From contig ONKD01000008.1 in the NCBI GenBank assembly GCA_900318345.1, forward strand, positions 1 to 64,000: a DNA stretch of 64,000 bases. Direction: 5' to 3'. How positions within the stretch are numbered: the first letter of the stretch is position 1; every line of letters starts with the position of its first letter. Source of the stretch: an uncultured Prevotellaceae bacterium. GTDB taxonomy: Bacteria; Bacteroidota; Bacteroidia; Bacteroidales; Muribaculaceae. The translations under genes and the position numbers were made by a program. The notes under the pieces were generated by a model. That model searched no databases. It saw only the letters and a list, made by a program, of their open reading frames with translations, and was not told the DNA's origin. Positions 60,561 through 64,000 of this stretch are shown in pieces.

Positions 60561-61520
60561 ATGAAAAATATCTTGATCATCGGCTCGACGGGGCAAATCG
60601 GCTCGGAGCTGACAATGAAGTTGAGAGGCATTTACTCGGGAAATGTCGTTGCTGGCTATATCCCTGGTGCTGAACCTAAAGGCGAGCTCGCTGAGAGCGG
60701 ACCGTCGGAAATCGTTGACATCACCAACGCCCAACAGATTGGCGCCGTGGTGGATAAGTACAACATCGACACAATCTACAATCTGGCAGCCCTGCTGAGC
60801 GCCGTGGCCGAGAACAAGCCCCAGTTGGCTTGGCACATCGGCATCGACGGCCTGATGAACGTGCTCGAGGTGTCGCGCGAGAAACACTGCGCCGTGTTCA
60901 CCCCCAGCAGCATCGGCTCCTTTGGCCCCAACGCGCCCAAGGACGGCACGCCCCAGGACACTATCCAGCAGCCGCGCACGATGTATGGCGTGACCAAGGT
61001 CACTGGCGAGTTGCTGAGCAACTACTATGCCCTCAAGTTTGGCGTTGACACCCGTTCGGTGCGCTTCCCCGGCCTGATCAGTTATGTTACCCCGCCGGGT
61101 GGTGGAACCACTGACTATGCCGTGGATATTTATTATAGTGCCGTGCAAGGCAAGAAATTCATTTGCCCCATTGCCGCCGGCACCCTCATGGACATGATGT
61201 ACATGCCCGACGCCCTGCGCGCAGCTATCGAGATCATGGAGGCCGACCCGTCGCGCCTGATTCACCGCAACTCGTTCAACATCGCCTCGATGAGCTTTGA
61301 TCCCGAGGTAATCTATCACAAGATCAAGGAGTACATCCCCGAGTTTGAGATGGAGTATGAGGTTGACCCGCTGCGCCAAGGCATCGCCGACAGTTGGCCC
61401 AACAAGCTGGACGACACCTGCGCCCGTGTTGAGTGGGACTGGAAGCCCGAGTATGACCTCGACGCGATGACCCAGGACATGATCGCCAAGCTGCGCATCA
61501 AGTTCGGCATCAACAAGTAA
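60561..61520 (+). CDS. L-threonine 3-dehydrogenase, SDR type
   Basis: A 319-residue extended short-chain dehydrogenase. NAD binds at GSTGQIGSE (about 8-16), the catalytic pair is Tyr142 and Lys146 in MYGVTKVTGE, and SSIGSFGP gives the active-site serine region. The pattern YNLAALLSAVAENKP and the loop SYVTPPGGGTTDYAVDI are characteristic of the epimerase-like threonine dehydrogenases that oxidise L-threonine to 2-amino-3-ketobutyrate. Its partner glycine C-acetyltransferase (kbl) is not beside it. A small lipoprotein gene begins 6 bp after its stop. Confidence 0.92.
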   Translation: MKNILIIGSTGQIGSELTMKLRGIYSGNVVAGYIPGAEPKGELAESGPSEIVDITNAQQIGAVVDKYNIDTIYNLAALLSAVAENKPQLAWHIGIDGLMNVLEVSREKHCAVFTPSSIGSFGPNAPKDGTPQDTIQQPRTMYGVTKVTGELLSNYYALKFGVDTRSVRFPGLISYVTPPGGGTTDYAVDIYYSAVQGKKFICPIAAGTLMDMMYMPDALRAAIEIMEADPSRLIHRNSFNIASMSFDPEVIYHKIKEYIPEFEMEYEVDPLRQGIADSWPNKLDDTCARVEWDWKPEYDLDAMTQDMIAKLRIKFGINK

Positions 61521-61526
61521 AGATCG

Positions 61527-61883
61527 ATGAATCGGCTGCTTGTCGCTCTGGTGTGCCTCATCAGCCTGTCGTTGGGCGGCTGCTCGAGCGATAGCTATAA
61601 GCTGTCCAAGGATTACGCTTCGCGCGATACCTTTGGCTTCCTGGTGTTCATTAGCGAGTCAGGGCGCCAATATGATGACCTGTGGGTCAACATTTCGGGC
61701 CTGGACAAGACATTTCTCGCCTCGACGGCCCAGATTGTTGACGGCGAGGTCAAGGGAACCCGCTACGGAGCCCAGCAGGGTACCCGCCAGGTGATGATCC
61801 GTCAGCAAAACATACGCCTTCTTTATCAGGACATCGTGGAGATCCACGCCGGCGAGAATACCATCATCGTCTTCAAGGACTGA
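61527..61883 (+). CDS. Small lipoprotein of unknown function
   Basis: A 118-residue lipoprotein: MNRLLVALVCLISLSLGGC, with the anchor at Cys19. The mature part is beta-rich (TFGFLVFISESGRQYDDLWVNISGL, NIRLLYQDIVEIHAGENTIIVF) and unrecognised. It follows the threonine dehydrogenase gene by 6 bp and the transposase-like gene starts 15 bp later, so the three could be co-transcribed, although they have no obvious common task. Confidence 0.75.
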   Translation: MNRLLVALVCLISLSLGGCSSDSYKLSKDYASRDTFGFLVFISESGRQYDDLWVNISGLDKTFLASTAQIVDGEVKGTRYGAQQGTRQVMIRQQNIRLLYQDIVEIHAGENTIIVFKD

Positions 61884-61898
61884 GCCGGTACCTCAATC

Positions 61899-63044
61899 AT
61901 GAAGAAGGAGACATACGAATCCCAAAAAGCCTTTGCAGGTGAGAAAAAACCGTCGATGCTTCGGCGGTTTTTGGGTCATGACTATACTGATCGTCAGATG
62001 TACATGATCACGATGGTGACCGAGGGGCGTCGCCAGCTATTCGGACAGGTCGTGGGTAGGAGCGATGCTCCCAAAGGTAGTCCTGACATGCCCCGTGTTG
62101 TCCTATCTGAGTTGGGGCGGCGGGTTGCTGATGAGTGGCATGCTACCTCATTGCACCATCCTGAAATAGAGGTGATTGCCCTACAGATGATGCCCGACCA
62201 CCTCCACGGCATTCTCTTTGTGAAAAAAAAGATTGAGAAGCCGCTTGGAATTGCACTAAGAGGCTTCAAGCAGAGCTGCAACCGCCACTACCGCGAGTTG
62301 GTGCTGGGGCAAGCGTCTGCCTCGTCTGTCCCGTATGTTGCGTTGGCAACGCAACAAACAGAACCATCGACGCAACAAACAGAACCATCGACGCAACAAA
62401 CAGAACCACAGACGCGGCAAACAGAACCATCGACGCAACAAACAAGGCCTAAAAAGGACAGAAGGGGAGAGGACCGCTCCCACGGGCTGCTGTTTTCCCG
62501 CGGCTATAACGACAAACTTCTGCTACGCTCGGGCCAACTGGAAATCTGGAAACGCTATTTGGCAGACAACCCTCGCCGTCTTCTCATGAAACGAGAGCAC
62601 CCTGACCTGTTCCGTGTCCAACGCAACCTAGAGGTTGCCGGCATAACCTTCTCGGCTATAGGCAACCGCTTCTTGCTAGACCGTCCTGTACTACTGCAAG
62701 TGCAATGCTCTCGTCGTCTTACCGAAACGGAAATTGAAACAAAAATCAAAGAGTACCTTACCGCAGCTAGGCAGGGTGCGGTACTGGTTTCGCCCGCCAT
62801 TTCACCAGGCGAGAAAAAGGTTATGCGAGCCGCATTTGATGAGGGGCTGCCACTGGTTTACTTGCAGGAGAATGGCTTTACCGATCTTGCGAAGCCAGCA
62901 GGCTCCCGCATGGAAGCCTGTGCACGGGGGCAACTGCTCATTCTTGCGCCCTGGAATCATCACAACGAACAAGCGACCATCAGCCGGGACCAATGTCTCA
63001 AACTCAACGAACTTGCCCACCTCGTTTGTACGGGCAACAACTAA
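61899..63044 (+). CDS. REP-associated tyrosine transposase-like protein (RAYT) with an extra C-terminal domain
   Basis: A 381-residue protein in three parts. Residues about 30-235 are a Y1/IS200-like transposase domain: HUH motif H101-L-H103 in MPDHLHGILFV and catalytic tyrosine Tyr220 in RYLADNP. Between them, residues about 150-185 are replaced by a low-complexity insert of TQQTEPS heptads coded by 21-bp repeats. Residues 240-381 form a further domain (GAVLVSPAISPGEKKVMRAA, LPLVYLQENG, LLILAPW) that looks like a Rossmann-type, DprA/LOG-like fold. RAYTs cut single-stranded DNA at REP hairpins and are usually single copy and not flanked by repeats of their own. The REP-like cluster at 1858 may be a substrate. 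Confidence 0.82.
   Translation: MKKETYESQKAFAGEKKPSMLRRFLGHDYTDRQMYMITMVTEGRRQLFGQVVGRSDAPKGSPDMPRVVLSELGRRVADEWHATSLHHPEIEVIALQMMPDHLHGILFVKKKIEKPLGIALRGFKQSCNRHYRELVLGQASASSVPYVALATQQTEPSTQQTEPSTQQTEPQTRQTEPSTQQTRPKKDRRGEDRSHGLLFSRGYNDKLLLRSGQLEIWKRYLADNPRRLLMKREHPDLFRVQRNLEVAGITFSAIGNRFLLDRPVLLQVQCSRRLTETEIETKIKEYLTAARQGAVLVSPAISPGEKKVMRAAFDEGLPLVYLQENGFTDLAKPAGSRMEACARGQLLILAPWNHHNEQATISRDQCLKLNELAHLVCTGNN
62349..62450 (+). repeat. 21-bp in-frame tandem repeat (4.9 units)
   Basis: Units starting ACGCAACAAACAGAACCATCG at 62349, 62370, 62391, 62412 and a partial one at 62433, with few substitutions. They encode TQQTEPS heptads within the transposase-like gene. The period keeps the frame, so copy-number change would alter only linker length. 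Confidence 0.9.
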
Positions 63045-63050
63045 GGTCTA

Positions 63051-63764
63051 CTAGTTGTTGCGGAGGATGTTGATGAGGTCGGCGACGCCTTGGGTGGCGG
63101 GCTTTGGGATGACGGTCACCCAGTTGGGGACGGCGGCTGGCTTGGGGTCGATGTAGTAGATGGGCACCCCACGCTTGACATACTGGATGAGCGCTGCGGC
63201 GGGATAGACGACCAGCGAGGTGCCGATGACGACAAAGATGTCCGCGTCATGGGCGAGCTGGGCGGCGGCTTCCATATTGGGCACGGCCTCGCCAAAGAAC
63301 ACGATGTGGGGACGCACGGGGTCGCCATAGGGGTCGCGCGTGTCCACACTGGTCTCAATGCCCTTGTCGGTCAACTGGTCGCAAGGCAGAGTGTACTCGC
63401 GCTCCTCTCGACGCAGCGAACGCACCTTCATCAACTCGCCGTGCAGGTGCAGCACGTTGGTGCTGCCGGCGCGCTCGTGCAGGTCATCGACATTCTGGGT
63501 GATGACCCTCACGTCAAAGTCCTTCTCCAGCTCAACAAGTCCCAAATGGGCGGCATTGGGGCTGGCGTCTAACAGCTTCTTGCGCAGCATGTTGTAGAAG
63601 TTATGAATCAGAGCAGGGTCGCGCAGAAAGCCCTCGTGGCTTGCCACGTCCATCACGGGATAATTTTCCCACAATCCATCGGCATCGCGGAAGGTCTTGA
63701 TGCCGCTCTCGGCGCTGATGCCGGCGCCTGTCGAGATCACTAATTTCTTCTTGCTCATAGTCAT
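63051..63764 (-). CDS. NAD-dependent protein deacylase (sirtuin, CobB-like)
   Basis: A 237-residue Sir2 enzyme that removes acyl groups from lysine using NAD. It has the GAGISAESGI cofactor motif near residue 13, TQNVDDLHERAG around 100, the catalytic His in HLHGEL, FFGEAVP, and GTSLVVYPAA near 185. The four zinc cysteines of many sirtuins are not present; only one Cys occurs in that segment (LPCDQL), so the zinc site is degenerate as in other Bacteroidales homologues. Starts at MTMSKKK; MSKKK two codons later is equally likely. It converges on the transposase-like gene with 6 bp between stops. Confidence 0.92.
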   Translation of the reverse strand: MTMSKKKLVISTGAGISAESGIKTFRDADGLWENYPVMDVASHEGFLRDPALIHNFYNMLRKKLLDASPNAAHLGLVELEKDFDVRVITQNVDDLHERAGSTNVLHLHGELMKVRSLRREEREYTLPCDQLTDKGIETSVDTRDPYGDPVRPHIVFFGEAVPNMEAAAQLAHDADIFVVIGTSLVVYPAAALIQYVKRGVPIYYIDPKPAAVPNWVTVIPKPATQGVADLINILRNN

Positions 63765-63886
63765 TGTCGTTTGGAAAATTGATAGAATGTGAAAGCAAAA
63801 ATAGTAAAATTTTCCCAAAAACATACACCCCAATCACATAAATCACTATCTTTGCACCGTTTTTTACAAAAAAGAAAGAATATTCA

Positions 63887-64000
63887 ATGGATAAACTGAG
63901 TTATGCATTAGGCTTGAGCATGGGTGGAAATCTCATTGGCTCAGGAATCAGTAAACTGGAAATCAACGACTTTGCCGATGGCTTGAGGGCCATCTATGAG
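63887..64000 (+). CDS. FKBP-type peptidyl-prolyl isomerase, N-terminal part
   Basis: Only 38 codons are in the window: MDKLSYALGLSMGGNLIGSG, then ISKLEINDFADGLRAIYE. This matches the N-terminal dimerisation domain of FKBP-type isomerases (FKBP_N), in which the Y-A-L/x-G-L-S-x-G start and DFADGLRA motif recur. The catalytic FKBP domain would follow outside the window. No signal peptide is visible, so a cytoplasmic form is likely. A -7 box TATCTTTG lies at 63847-63854, 32 nt upstream. Confidence 0.85.
   Translation, partial: MDKLSYALGLSMGGNLIGSGISKLEINDFADGLRAIYE

Noticed and set aside
62349-62450. CRISPR-like appearance of the 21-bp repeat
   Set aside because: There are no spacers between units, the period is in frame and encodes TQQTEPS heptads within a protein.

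Overview
The window looks like a chromosomal segment of an uncultured Bacteroidales bacterium, probably from the Prevotellaceae/Muribaculaceae/Bacteroidaceae side of the order. Three things support this. Promoters follow the Bacteroidota pattern (TTTG, about 20 nt, then TAnnTTTG); such boxes can be read upstream of tRNA-Phe, eno, nlpC, dnaX and many others. Several families are typical of the group: BspA-type leucine-rich repeat proteins, DUF4919, DUF2851, GxxExxY, dispanin plus DUF2752, and the SDR-type threonine dehydrogenase. Housekeeping genes use GC-rich codons, while islands of AT-rich accessory DNA are interspersed.

Layout. 1-588: 3' end of der. 991-1692: secreted coiled-coil protein. 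1858-2056: cluster of REP-like palindromes. 2359-7493: type I restriction-modification operon hsdM-hsdS-hsdR; HsdR carries an unusual triple cysteine module. 7597-7670: tRNA with CAU anticodon. 8558-14141 (minus): small lipoprotein, acyl-CoA synthetase, PBP1A and a family 2 glycosyltransferase. 14246-15734: Rieske-like lipoprotein and NlpC/P60 hydrolase. 16005-27794: six tandem genes for secreted BspA-like LRR proteins, every one ending in a type I dockerin. 27926-35004: esterase, Rsh, a 7TM-HD phosphodiesterase and small envelope proteins. 35154-43017: two membrane proteins, an M16 peptidase, rbfA, a LolC/E-type permease, MaoC, aroQ, a GxxExxY gene between perfect inverted repeats, and an O-methyltransferase. 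43180-46399: dispanins, DUF2752, lipocalin-like protein and enolase. 46664-46840: candidate small RNA. 46903-49378: L,D-transpeptidase and two AT-rich orphan genes. 49526-53534 (minus): two more BspA-dockerin genes with a MITE-like element between them, next to tRNA-Phe. 53949-63764: DUF2851, ECF sigma factor with a membrane partner, MsbA-like exporter, dnaX, threonine dehydrogenase, a lipoprotein, a REP-associated transposase-like protein with an extra C-terminal domain, and a sirtuin. 63887-64000: start of an FKBP-type isomerase.

The most striking system is the set of eight BspA-LRR/dockerin proteins. Their N-terminal parts vary (LRR blocks with or without chitobiase-C-like beta-sandwich domains). 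Six end in a nearly identical dockerin cassette. Two transcription units of the array carry the same 45-bp element (44 of 45 identical), containing an inverted repeat, exactly 42 nt upstream of the -33 box. This suggests a co-regulated family of adhesin-like surface proteins meant to plug into a cohesin-bearing scaffold or receptor not present in this window. Function, partner and regulator are inference; the domain layout, repeats and spacing are read directly from the sequence.
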